DNA of 64,000 nucleotides from Sulfitobacter sp. M05 (GTDB lineage Bacteria; Pseudomonadota; Alphaproteobacteria; Rhodobacterales; Rhodobacteraceae). The stretch covers positions 372,001 through 436,000 of the forward strand of contig NZ_JABEDH010000001.1 of assembly GCF_029285175.1 (NCBI RefSeq), written 5' to 3'. Under the pieces are notes generated by a model. It was not told where the DNA came from and did not search any database. It worked only from the letters and a program-made list of their open reading frames with translations. This document shows positions 43,995 to 52,326 of the stretch, piece after piece. The translations under genes were made by a program, and so were the position numbers. Numbering within the stretch: the stretch's first letter is position 1; each line of letters starts with the position of its first letter.

Positions 43995-46900
43995 TTACCA
44001 CCATGCGGGTTCCTCCAACACGCCCACCAGCGGCATCAGGAACTCGTCGGTGCCGTCGCGGGCAAGGTCGTCAACCATGCCGATGGCCCGATCAAATCCT
44101 GCGGCTGTGCCGTCAAACAACGCCATGGCAGTTTGGGCATTTGAAACATCCGACATCCCCCGGTGGACAGAGAAATAGGCCCCGATGTCGGTTTTATCAG
44201 CCAGAAACTGCTGATCTTCCATCTGCTGTGCTTGAAATCTGTCCGACATCTGCCCCTGCGGCGGGGTCTTGGTACCATCCAGAAGTGCAAGGATGAATTG
44301 CCCACGCGCCACCGTGCCGTTTTCAAGTGCGTCGGTCCAGAAGTTGAAGCCCTCGCTGTCGGCGCTGCGTCCCAGCACGTTGTTGTAAACAGCTGTCGCA
44401 AAGTCCTCCACGCTCATCGTATCCGGATAGATTTGTCGGGTTTCCTGTTGATCTGTGAACATCTCTGCGATGTCCTCCAGGCTTGTGCCATTCGCAAAGG
44501 CCGTGCCCCAGAAGTTGAGGCCGACTGCGTCGGGTGCACGGTTGAAATAGGCGATGTAGAGTTCAATGAAGCTTTCCATCTGCGCTGTATTCAAACCTTG
44601 GGCACCGGTAATTTCGGACATATCAAAGCGGGTAACACCATTGTTTTGTGCCGGGTTTTGGAACAGCAGTTCTTCGATATTGATCAACACGTCAGTGCCG
44701 TCACCACTGGCGCGACGATCCTCGATTTCGATGCCGTTCGGCGACAGTCGGAGAGTGTAGTATTCCTGTGACCCCGAGAACTGCGCCCAGTCCCAGCCGC
44801 CGCCGCCGTCCAGCCTGTCATTGCCACCATTGCCCCGCAGGATGTCATTGCCGGAAAATCCGAATATCTGGTCGACTGTTTCGGCACCGTCCAGCGTGTT
44901 GTCGTCGTTGTCCCCGTTCAAGGTTTCACCAACAGACCCGTCTGGGGGCGGCGGGACGTACCCCTGGCTGGATGGTTCACCCTTGGCAAAGATTTCAAGA
45001 AAATCCTGCACCGCATCCATGCGTGGATTGTTGTCATCTAGGTGGCGCAGATGCCCCCAGCTGCCATGTATCGTGGCGCGGTCAACTGCCGTATAGGCGT
45101 TAAACAGGGTGCCACCCGCATCGACCCAGGTCTGAAGTAGTTCCTGATACAGACGGCCCATTCCGGACGTGTAATTCAGGTGGGAAAAGAAATCGGTCAA
45201 AGCGTCATTGCCTTGCCAACTGCCGACCCCGACAACATGGGTGCCACCCTCATACATGACAAGTTCAAGCCCAGCGGCATCGGCCTGTTCCTTGTGATAG
45301 GCAAAGAGCCGGGCCAGATCAGCGAGTGACCCTTGCGGATCGCCGCTGACCGATCCGTCACGCAGTTCGCGGATCGCCAGTCCGGTGGCATAATCATAAC
45401 GGTGGTCGTTGATATAGGCGTCGCGGGCCTGACCAGACAACCCTTGTGCCGCGGCATCGGCGCGCGCGCGCGACAGGCTTTCGTCGAGCCAGTTCAGCAC
45501 CATGCCGCCTTTTTCCCCACGTCCCAGACCGCCGTCGAAATAACCGGTGATGGCATAAGCATCAAAGTGGTTGGAGGGGGCAACTCGTCCTGCCGGATCT
45601 TCAGCAACCCAATCCGGTGCATTCAGAATATCACTTTCCAAACCCAGCCAACCGGTCTGTGTGGTGATCACCTTGATCACATTGGGATTGTCCGCGCCAT
45701 AGATCTCATCGATGATCTGGGCCATCTCTACAGCGTCGCCGGCATAGTTTTGCACCCATGCCGATCCGACACCGGGAAAACGGGCCTGACCTTCTGCATC
45801 AGCGGCCAGCGCCTGTTGAAACTGCCAATTCCAGACCTCGTTCGAGAATTCGAAATAGGGCGTCAGCCCGGCCTTGAGGGTGTCATGCACTTCGCTGACA
45901 AAGGCCCGGATGTATTGTGGAGAGGCAAGATGCGGTAGGGTGAACCACGGATCAGTGTCGGTTTCATTCGCGAGGCGGATCATCACCTCCAGTGGCGCGC
46001 CATCCTCGGCCCAAGAAGCATCCGCGCTTTGAGGCATGTCGCGCGGGGACGCGACCGTTGAATTATTTGTGTTCATCCAATCCATGAAGCGCAAAGCATG
46101 GGCGTCATCGATGACGTCGAGCCATTTCGGATTGAATATTGCGCCTGCGTCAAATGCAGTGGTATGATCTTGATGTACAACGGAAATATCACGAATATAA
46201 TTGCCATTGTTTGCAGGGTCGGTGGATAGGATGTCGATTGTGACAAGGCCGCTGCCGTCAGGCGCATATGAGAACCACGCCTCGTTCTCGCCGTAAGTGA
46301 CATCATAGGCGGCAAGGCCAATTTCCAGCGCTCCGTCGCCTTGCCAAGTGACACGGTACCGGCCCGCCGCTTCAGTCATTTCGGCAGGAAACTCTGTCAG
46401 GATCAGGGTTCCGATTTTGTCGAGACCTGCGGGAATTCCGGTTGGCCAGCCGTTGCTGTCCAAAAGGCCGCGCGCTTCGAGATCTTCGTTTTCCATGCCG
46501 CCCCATTGGCCACTGCGATGGCCAAAGAACGGGCGTGAGGATTTGAAGACATCGAGAAAAGGCGAGGCGGGCGCATAATCGGCAATATGGCTTAACCCAA
46601 AGCCAAGCCCGACAGGAATGTCCGTGTCAGCGCCACCGCCCGACACGGGGGGCTGGGGCACAGGGGCCGGTGACGGCGCTGGCGCGGGTTGCGGTTCAGG
46701 GGGGGGCACTGGCTGCGGTTCAGGTTCCGGTTGTGGCTCTGGTGCGGGCATCGGTTGCGGCACCGGTGCCGGCGTGGGGGTGCCGCCAGAATTACCGCCG
46801 GTACCGTCCCGGTCATAAGCGTCCAAGGTTTGGTCAATCACGCTATTCATGGCTTGGGCCAGTGCGGCGTCGGGGCCACCATAGGGGCTGCCCCAGACAG

Positions 46901-47558
46901 AAACCGTATCCAGCGGCAGCGTTGCCGCATCGGCCCCGGCCACCACCTCTGCATGCAAGGCGGCGACAAACCAGATGCCGGTTTCGTTGAGATGAATATT
47001 GTCGGAAAACAGATCTCGAATGCTGCTTAAACCGGGCACCTGACCGGCCTCAATCGCGTCATGCAGGTTCCCAAAGGCCTGACCGGCGGGGATAATCAAC
47101 GCCTCGGCAGCGCCATTTGGGGCATTGTCATTGATATGATTGGCAATACTCTCCCATTTGGGCAGGTCGCTGGCGATTTGCGCCCGCCACGCGGCGGTAC
47201 TTGCGCCGATTTCATGCCATGTCTCATAGACATAGAACTGCGTTCCGGGATTTGCGCTCTGAGCGAGGTCGTAATAGCGTTTGGCGTAGCCTTCGCTGTC
47301 GTTCCACAGGATTTGATCATCAAGCGGAATGGCCTCAGTCACGATCACCGCATCATAGCTACCGCCGGGCAAAACATCCCGTGCATTCACGCCCTCGGCG
47401 GTATGCCCGTTGTTCCAGTTCCAGATCAGCGGCGCGCCATTGATAACCTGATAGTCGGCCCGCATGGCAAACCCTTGATCCGCCATAAAATTGTTGAACA
47501 TGTCGGGCATGACCGGCCCGACCAAACTGTGGCCAATGAAAAGCGCCTTACCCGGCAT
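43995..47558 (-). CDS. 1187-residue multidomain exoprotein: SGNH-like, glycosidase-like barrel, RTX-like, DUF4214
   Basis: Domain order: residues 1-~240 look like an SGNH hydrolase (Ser11 in 'FIGHSLVG'; 'SDNIHLNETG' with Asp186 and His189). Residues ~255-305 are a linker of repeated Pro-Xaa-Pro/Glu units. Residues ~310-470 are a beta-rich region. Residues ~475-860 resemble a clan-A glycoside hydrolase barrel, with Asn-Glu in 'FEFSNEVWN' (Glu574, candidate acid/base) and 'VMYEGGTH' (Glu770, candidate nucleophile). Residues ~878-925 hold calcium-binding RTX-like repeats ('GNGGNDRLDGGGG'), and the C-terminus (~985-1150) has DUF4214 motifs ('YIAYFNRAPDAVGLNFW', 'VLGRSADSEGFNFW'). There is no N-terminal signal, consistent with type I secretion. 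It probably acts on extracellular polysaccharide; no secretion genes are adjacent. Confidence 0.75.
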   Translation of the reverse strand: MPGKALFIGHSLVGPVMPDMFNNFMADQGFAMRADYQVINGAPLIWNWNNGHTAEGVNARDVLPGGSYDAVIVTEAIPLDDQILWNDSEGYAKRYYDLAQSANPGTQFYVYETWHEIGASTAAWRAQIASDLPKWESIANHINDNAPNGAAEALIIPAGQAFGNLHDAIEAGQVPGLSSIRDLFSDNIHLNETGIWFVAALHAEVVAGADAATLPLDTVSVWGSPYGGPDAALAQAMNSVIDQTLDAYDRDGTGGNSGGTPTPAPVPQPMPAPEPQPEPEPQPVPPPEPQPAPAPSPAPVPQPPVSGGGADTDIPVGLGFGLSHIADYAPASPFLDVFKSSRPFFGHRSGQWGGMENEDLEARGLLDSNGWPTGIPAGLDKIGTLILTEFPAEMTEAAGRYRVTWQGDGALEIGLAAYDVTYGENEAWFSYAPDGSGLVTIDILSTDPANNGNYIRDISVVHQDHTTAFDAGAIFNPKWLDVIDDAHALRFMDWMNTNNSTVASPRDMPQSADASWAEDGAPLEVMIRLANETDTDPWFTLPHLASPQYIRAFVSEVHDTLKAGLTPYFEFSNEVWNWQFQQALAADAEGQARFPGVGSAWVQNYAGDAVEMAQIIDEIYGADNPNVIKVITTQTGWLGLESDILNAPDWVAEDPAGRVAPSNHFDAYAITGYFDGGLGRGEKGGMVLNWLDESLSRARADAAAQGLSGQARDAYINDHRYDYATGLAIRELRDGSVSGDPQGSLADLARLFAYHKEQADAAGLELVMYEGGTHVVGVGSWQGNDALTDFFSHLNYTSGMGRLYQELLQTWVDAGGTLFNAYTAVDRATIHGSWGHLRHLDDNNPRMDAVQDFLEIFAKGEPSSQGYVPPPPDGSVGETLNGDNDDNTLDGAETVDQIFGFSGNDILRGNGGNDRLDGGGGWDWAQFSGSQEYYTLRLSPNGIEIEDRRASGDGTDVLINIEELLFQNPAQNNGVTRFDMSEITGAQGLNTAQMESFIELYIAYFNRAPDAVGLNFWGTAFANGTSLEDIAEMFTDQQETRQIYPDTMSVEDFATAVYNNVLGRSADSEGFNFWTDALENGTVARGQFILALLDGTKTPPQGQMSDRFQAQQMEDQQFLADKTDIGAYFSVHRGMSDVSNAQTAMALFDGTAAGFDRAIGMVDDLARDGTDEFLMPLVGVLEEPAWW

Positions 47559-47780
47559 GATAATCCCCTTGATATGCAGCGCCCGACACCGTCCTGTTGG
47601 ACAGTAGGGGCAGGGAATTCATAGGCCTGCAGGTTTAATCGAAGGTTAAGTGAAACCTAAATTTGTTCTTTTTTTGTTCCAATTGTCGAGGGGCGTGCGG
47701 GGATTTGGGCCAAGCGTCATAACTGTCTAAAATTGTGTGAGTTTTTAGGTTGCCTATTGGCGTGCCATGCGCCCACAAAG

Positions 47781-47813
47781 AAGCGCGGCAATGTGGTGGT
47801 CACTGCCGCGCTT
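47781..47813 (-). terminator. Hairpin after the selenoprotein gene
   Basis: A perfect 10-bp stem (AAGCGCGGCA with TGCCGCGCTT) ~24 bp after the stop codon; on the minus strand it is followed by CTTTGTG, so termination efficiency is uncertain. The rest of 47559-47836 holds no gene. Confidence 0.6.
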
Positions 47814-47836
47814 GAACGCTCGTTATTGGCCAAGGC

Positions 47837-48358
47837 CTAATTTTTGGTCAAGGCGTCGATGATCTGCTCCAGCGCATCGCCGGCTTTGGCCCGCATTTCA
47901 TCGTCGGTCGCATCCTGTATTGGATGTGGCACCAGAATATAACGTGCATCGTCCATGCCAAGCGCGGCTTTCTGCGCTTCGGCGGCTTCACCAAACTCGC
48001 TGGAGGCGAGGAAGACTGTTGGGATTCCCTGGATTTCAAACCAGACTGTATCGTGCATACTGCACGTCGTACAGGAACCTCAGTCAGCCAATGCTTCCAG
48101 CACCAAATCACAGGTTTCACGTATTTCGTGACGCAAAATGTCAGGGCAGGGTTTTGTAAACGTAGGCTTTTTGAAACGGCGCAGGCTGACGTCAGGTGCC
48201 CTTTCTGCCAGCAGTTTCTCAAGCTCGTCCAACATCACGTCACCGCGCGGCTTGCTGATGTCCAACAGGCCGATAACACCGGAAAGCGTGCCGGATCGTG
48301 CGGTGATCTGGCGTGCAACCGGTGTGCGTTCGTCTGTCGGATCAAGAATTGTTACCAT
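47837..48358 (-). CDS. UGSC-motif selenoprotein (in-frame TGA read as selenocysteine)
   Basis: The first 92 codons (MVTILDPTDERTPVARQI...) end at a TGA (48082-48080) that is followed in the same frame by GSCTTCSMHDTVWFEIQGIP and a further ~65 codons to a TAA. Read through as selenocysteine, this gives 173 residues with U93-G-S-C96-T-T-C99, the defining motif of the UGSC family of (seleno)proteins. A SECIS-like hairpin starts 5 nt after the TGA. selA, selB and tRNA-Sec lie 2-6 kb upstream on the same strand. The upstream gene ends 24 bp before and encodes a thioredoxin-like fusion. The U/C pairs suggest redox or thiol chemistry; the reaction is unknown. Standard gene callers would report two broken frames. 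Confidence 0.88.
48046..48074 (-). promoter_or_regulatory. SECIS-like stem-loop of the selenoprotein
   Basis: On the minus strand CTGTA (48074-48070) pairs with TACAG (48050-48046), and an inner stem GTGC/GCAC closes an AGTAT loop containing GU. The loop begins 18 nt after the TGA, within the 16-37 nt range known for bacterial SelB-binding SECIS elements. The internal bulge CGAC/GA gives an irregular stem, also usual. Confidence 0.75.
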
Positions 48359-48382
48359 GCTATTTCTCCTTTCTAACCCAGC

Positions 48383-49945
48383 CTAGCCGAGATCGATCTT
48401 TTTGGAAACGGAGAGTGATCCGGTTTCCCCACTTACCCAGCCATGAAACGCAGAAGAGAATTTTCCGGCTTCCGATCCTGCCACTACGATATGGATAAAA
48501 TCTGTGCTGGCGAATTTTGAAACGATTGTATCGGCAGGGCCATCAGCAGGCAGCGCAAGGGTGGCGTCATTGCGTATTCCAGCCGCAGGGGTGGCCGTCA
48601 CCGCCTGAATACGCTCCCGCAACCGATCTTTGGAATACAGGCCTTCGCGCATCAGGGTATCGATATGTTCAGGGCAAACTACCAGCAGGGCATCGACGGG
48701 CAGGTTCTTCATTTTAGGTGAAAATACCCCTTCAAGGCCAAGCCCCAAAGAGTCTGCAATCTGATCCGGTCCGCGCGAGGTTTGATCAACGATATGCACC
48801 GGCCCGCCGGTCATGGCAAAGACGGTGACCACAGAATCCTCTGGTTCAAACCCGCGCTCCACATGAAGGGCGGGCCAGCCTGCGCGTTCCTCGTATTCGG
48901 CGAAACACATGGTGAATTTCATCGGATTGCCAAGGGTCGAGCGTTCAACACCCCCCGATGACGCCCCCCCGATATTGCGCACCACCAGCCGGACCGCGCG
49001 GCCAATGGTGGCGTTGGCCCGGTTGCCGGCCCCCAAGGCACCCAGCTTCATATTCATGCCAATTTTTTCGCGGATCGGGCCATTTACCACCATGACAGGG
49101 GCCGCGCCCATGGTCGTCGCCGTTACGCCATGGATGTTGAATTCATCGGTACAAATCGCCTCGACTGCGGCGATAACCACGGGCAGGTATTCAGGTTTGC
49201 ACCCAGCCATGACCGCGTTGATGGCGATTTTTTCAACTGTGGCTTCGCCCATATTGGGTGCCACCGTTGCGACCACATCTTGGGCGTTGCGGCGGGTGCC
49301 TGACAGCATACGCATCACCCGTTCAGGGGTCGGCGGCACCAGCGGCAAACCATCGGAAAACCCCTGATCGAACATAAATTCCGCCACATCGTCGCCGCTT
49401 GCCACGTCAATGCGCCTTGCGCGGATCGGGCTGTTCTCGGCCTCTGCTTTCAGCCGGTCAAATACCGAAGGATCAAGGTGTTTTGAGCCGCAGCCAGGGC
49501 GCCAAGCGGGCAGGCCGGACCAGTCGATTTGCACCGCTGGCAGGGCGGTATGCGTACTCAGGTCAGCGGCAAGGGTTTCCCAATCTGAGCGGATAAACCC
49601 TTCGAATTGGGCCCGTTTTTCGCCGTTTTCGTCGATCCAGAAGACCGAAGGCACGCTTTCGATTTCCCAATCATAGGCCGCTTTACAGGCGGTGTCATCC
49701 AGCACCGGCATCGTCAGGCTGTGGCGTTGGGCAAAAGTGGCGTTCTGCAGGCCGGATTGCGCAACAAGCGCCACGTCGATTGCGTGGCCATAGGCCTTGT
49801 GAAGCGCTTCAAGCACGGGGGCGGCGGTGTTGCAGGTTTCGCAATCCTCTTTGACAAAACAAATCAGACGGGCGCGCCCGGCAGCAAAGCTGTGCCGCTC
49901 TCCCGCCAAATCATCCAGCGTTATGGTCAAGCCGGCTGTGATCAT
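48383..49945 (-). CDS. Thioredoxin-like fusion protein associated with the UGSC selenoprotein
   Basis: 520 residues. Residues 1-~135 are a thioredoxin fold with active site 'FVKEDCETCNTAAP' (Cys35-Glu-Thr-Cys38) and cis-Pro in 'ESVPSVFWIDENG'. A short linker with 'RPGCGSKH' (Cys152) leads to a ~350-residue domain starting 'FSDGLPLVPPTPERVMRML', with conserved-looking 'GCKPEYLPVV', 'TTMGAAPVMVVNGPI', 'GNRANATIGRAVRLVVRNIGG'. That domain is familiar to me as the partner of UGSC proteins but has no known activity. No signal peptide, so cytoplasmic. It is co-transcribed with the selenoprotein and likely exchanges electrons with its U/C centre. Confidence 0.75.
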   Translation of the reverse strand: MITAGLTITLDDLAGERHSFAAGRARLICFVKEDCETCNTAAPVLEALHKAYGHAIDVALVAQSGLQNATFAQRHSLTMPVLDDTACKAAYDWEIESVPSVFWIDENGEKRAQFEGFIRSDWETLAADLSTHTALPAVQIDWSGLPAWRPGCGSKHLDPSVFDRLKAEAENSPIRARRIDVASGDDVAEFMFDQGFSDGLPLVPPTPERVMRMLSGTRRNAQDVVATVAPNMGEATVEKIAINAVMAGCKPEYLPVVIAAVEAICTDEFNIHGVTATTMGAAPVMVVNGPIREKIGMNMKLGALGAGNRANATIGRAVRLVVRNIGGASSGGVERSTLGNPMKFTMCFAEYEERAGWPALHVERGFEPEDSVVTVFAMTGGPVHIVDQTSRGPDQIADSLGLGLEGVFSPKMKNLPVDALLVVCPEHIDTLMREGLYSKDRLRERIQAVTATPAAGIRNDATLALPADGPADTIVSKFASTDFIHIVVAGSEAGKFSSAFHGWVSGETGSLSVSKKIDLG

Positions 49946-49976
49946 GTTTTTCCCTCACAATTTGATCCGCAGTGTT

Positions 49977-50281
49977 AGGGTCAGGACCCATTAATCCTGT
50001 ATCGTCAGCGGCAATTTCACGAAATTTCAATGGTTTGGGCCGCGCGGTCAATAGTGTTTCTATTGGCAAGCGGTCCAAGACGCTGAAATGAAGTGAAATT
50101 ACTGCCCTGCGGGTTTGCCGGATTTTCCCGCTTCCCATTGCCCGGCAGGGTCATCCAAAGGATGATCCCGAGAGGGGGCGTCACATCTATTTGAAATAGA
50201 ATCGCTATTCCTGCACAGATGTTCCTTGTTAGCGAAAAAATCGGGCAAACTGACGGCACAGGATTAATGGGTCCTGGCCCT
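49977..50281. repeat. 305-bp element with inverted ends (copy 1, MITE-like)
   Basis: The ends are near-perfect inverted repeats of ~24 bp (AGGGTCAGGACCCATTAATC on the left; the complement of AGGGCCAGGACCCATTAATC on the right). Nearly the same sequence is present in reverse orientation at 62040-62313; copy 1 has ~30 extra bases around 50190-50220. No intact protein is encoded; a short frame shared by both copies ('GSGKIRQTRRA.ISLHFSV') may be a relic. It separates the UGSC gene pair from tRNA-Sec. Confidence 0.85.
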
Positions 50282-50314
50282 GGCGAATTATGAGGAATGT
50301 CCAGTTCAGGGGTC

Positions 50315-50408
50315 TGGCGGAGGTGGATGGGAATCGAACCCACCACACGCCGCAAGGCGTGTCCATGGTGTTGAAGACCAGGGAAGCCACCAGACTCCGG
50401 TCACCTCC
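50315..50408 (-). tRNA. selC: tRNA-Sec (TCA anticodon)
   Basis: 94 nt on the minus strand with an 8-position acceptor (GGAGGTGA against CCACCTCC, last position mismatched), a long D-arm, anticodon loop CTTCAAC with TCA, a 7-bp variable arm (ACACGCC-TTGC-GGCGTGT), T-arm GTGGGTTCGATTCCCAT, discriminator G and encoded CCA. It starts 13 bp after the selB stop codon, so it probably belongs to the selAB transcript. Confidence 0.95.
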
Positions 50409-50421
50409 AGATGGGGCAAGC

Positions 50422-52326
50422 CTATCGTTGCGCGGACGGCGGGGGAACCGGATTTGCGCGCATCCGGCGCAAATTTCCGGTACGTTCTGTCACGCCGGTT
50501 TCGTCGAAGTATTCCAGCACCGGCACAATGATCCTGCGGCTGGTATGCAGGGCGCTGCGCGCGGCGCTGGTGGTGAAGAATTGCGGGGCTGGAAAGGATT
50601 TTCGCAGGCTGGCTGCCGCCATGTGCAGGGCGTCCTTATGGAACATAAGGCGTTGTTTTAAAGCAACATTCGTAAGGACCAGCACCGCGCCGGTATCCGC
50701 CAGCAGGACCAGTAGATCCGTGTCGCTTTCTTCGGTGATCTGTGGCGGTGAAGCCGCCAGTCCGGCCTCCCGGAACGCGGTTTCAATCTCCGCCATTCTG
50801 CTGCGCTGTCTGTTGTCCAAATTGGCCATCGGGTCATGGCCAAAGGCCGCCAGCTTGCCGTCTTTCTGATGCAAAAGCCCCTTGGCGATCATCGTGCTTT
50901 CCACATGCTGCAAGAGAACCGGTGCGACAGAGGGGGGGACAATTGACGGTTTTGCTGCAAAGTGGCGCAAGGGGAATTGCGCATGATAGGTGTGCAGGGC
51001 GGCCAAAATGTACTTTGTGCAGATGTCGATTTGTTCCCGAGGGCACATCTCTTGCGCCGTGATCTGGACAAATCCGGGCAACATTTCCGGGGGCAACTTG
51101 TCAGGGTCACGTCGCGACAGGCGGGCAACATCCGTAATGGTACAGACACCCCGATTGGCCGCGCAAAGGGCGGCGGCAATCGCAGGGATGTCTTGGCGAT
51201 GGGCCGCCTCCAGAACGGTCATTCGCATCCCTTCACGTGATTTTGTCGGTGTTGCTTGCGGATCAAGAAAAACCGCCCCTGAGACCGTTTCAGCAGGGGA
51301 CAGGCGGCGCAGCACCGCGTGTTGCCCGGCATATCCGACCACGGGATTTTTGAAACGCAGCTGGGCGAAACCGGAATGCCCCGCGCCAAGCTGGCCACCG
51401 CCAAACAGCCGCAAACTGGCCACATGGCTGGTGGTCCCGAAGAATACCCGCAGGTCTTGCATGTGTTTAAGTGGCGCGGTGATATCGGCCAGCAGGTTCA
51501 AACGCACGTCAATGCAAGTGGTGGCCCGCTGCGCGCCTTGCGCACAAAGCACCGATCCTCGTGTGACATCGGCAACCGCCAGCCCCCGCAGGCCCGCCGC
51601 CGTACGTTCGCCAGCATGGATGCGCCCGCGTGTCTTGCCCCGGCTTTGAAGGCTGCGCAGGGTGATGGGGCGCTCTGCGGGGTGCAGCCAAAGCTTGTCG
51701 TGAAGGTTTAGCGCGCCCCCCAGCAAGGTGCCCGTGACCACAGTGCCGAGGCCGGACAGGGAAAACACCCGGTCGATTGGCAAGTAGCTCTGCAAAGGTG
51801 CGTTGGTTGTGGGGCGGCACTTTTGCAACAGGGCTTCGATCTCTGCGTGCAGCGTAGATATTCCCGCATCTGAGCGCACAGAACATGCCACCAGCGGGGC
51901 CTGTGCAAAAACCGTCTGTGACAGATCACGCCGTATCCCCTCCACCCGGGTGGCCAGCTGTGATGCTGACAGCATATCGGATTTTGTCACCGCGATGATG
52001 CCCTGCGCTACACCAAGCAGCGCTGCGATTTTCAAATGCTCCAAGGTCTGTGCCGCGACGCCGTCGGTTGCCGAAATCACCAAGAGGGCGGCCTGTGCCC
52101 CGCTTGCGCCGGTGATCATCGCCTGAATGAAATCTGCATGTCCCGGGGTGTCGACAAAATCCACCACGCCTGCGGGATAGCGGTGATGGGCAAAGCCGGC
52201 AGTGATCGACAGGCCGCGGATTTTTTCTTCGGGCAGGCGATCGGTGTCGGTACCGGTCAGCGCTTGAACAAGGGCGGTTTTGCCATGATCCACATGGCCG
52301 ATCACCACCATGCAGCAGGTGTTCAT
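50422..52326 (-). CDS. selB: Selenocysteine-specific translation elongation factor SelB
   Basis: 634 residues, the usual SelB length. GTPase domain with G1 'GHVDHGKTALV', 'DFVDTPGHADFIQAMI' (G3) and 'AVTKSDML' (G4). The effector segment reads 'RLPEEKIRGLSITAGFAH', as in SelB rather than EF-Tu. Beta-barrel domains follow, and the C-terminal ~250 residues hold winged helices that bind the SECIS hairpin. It delivers Sec-tRNA-Sec to UGA. It overlaps the selA end by 4 bp. Confidence 0.96.
   Translation of the reverse strand: MNTCCMVVIGHVDHGKTALVQALTGTDTDRLPEEKIRGLSITAGFAHHRYPAGVVDFVDTPGHADFIQAMITGASGAQAALLVISATDGVAAQTLEHLKIAALLGVAQGIIAVTKSDMLSASQLATRVEGIRRDLSQTVFAQAPLVACSVRSDAGISTLHAEIEALLQKCRPTTNAPLQSYLPIDRVFSLSGLGTVVTGTLLGGALNLHDKLWLHPAERPITLRSLQSRGKTRGRIHAGERTAAGLRGLAVADVTRGSVLCAQGAQRATTCIDVRLNLLADITAPLKHMQDLRVFFGTTSHVASLRLFGGGQLGAGHSGFAQLRFKNPVVGYAGQHAVLRRLSPAETVSGAVFLDPQATPTKSREGMRMTVLEAAHRQDIPAIAAALCAANRGVCTITDVARLSRRDPDKLPPEMLPGFVQITAQEMCPREQIDICTKYILAALHTYHAQFPLRHFAAKPSIVPPSVAPVLLQHVESTMIAKGLLHQKDGKLAAFGHDPMANLDNRQRSRMAEIETAFREAGLAASPPQITEESDTDLLVLLADTGAVLVLTNVALKQRLMFHKDALHMAAASLRKSFPAPQFFTTSAARSALHTSRRIIVPVLEYFDETGVTERTGNLRRMRANPVPPPSAQR

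Noticed and set aside
46592-46837. Direct-repeat array or CRISPR-like pattern in the exoprotein gene
   Set aside because: The short GGTTCCGGTT-type repeats encode the Pro-Glu linker and have no regular repeat/spacer structure.
47837-48058. Separate 73-residue gene starting MHDTVWFEIQ
   Set aside because: It is the C-terminal part of the selenoprotein: the frame is continuous with the upstream 92 codons through a single TGA, and the GSCTTCS motif lies before this internal ATG.
49911-50138. Short frame shared by both repeat copies (GSGKIRQTRRA...)
   Set aside because: It lies within the repeated element, has no start signal and differs in length between the copies; at most a relic of a lost gene.
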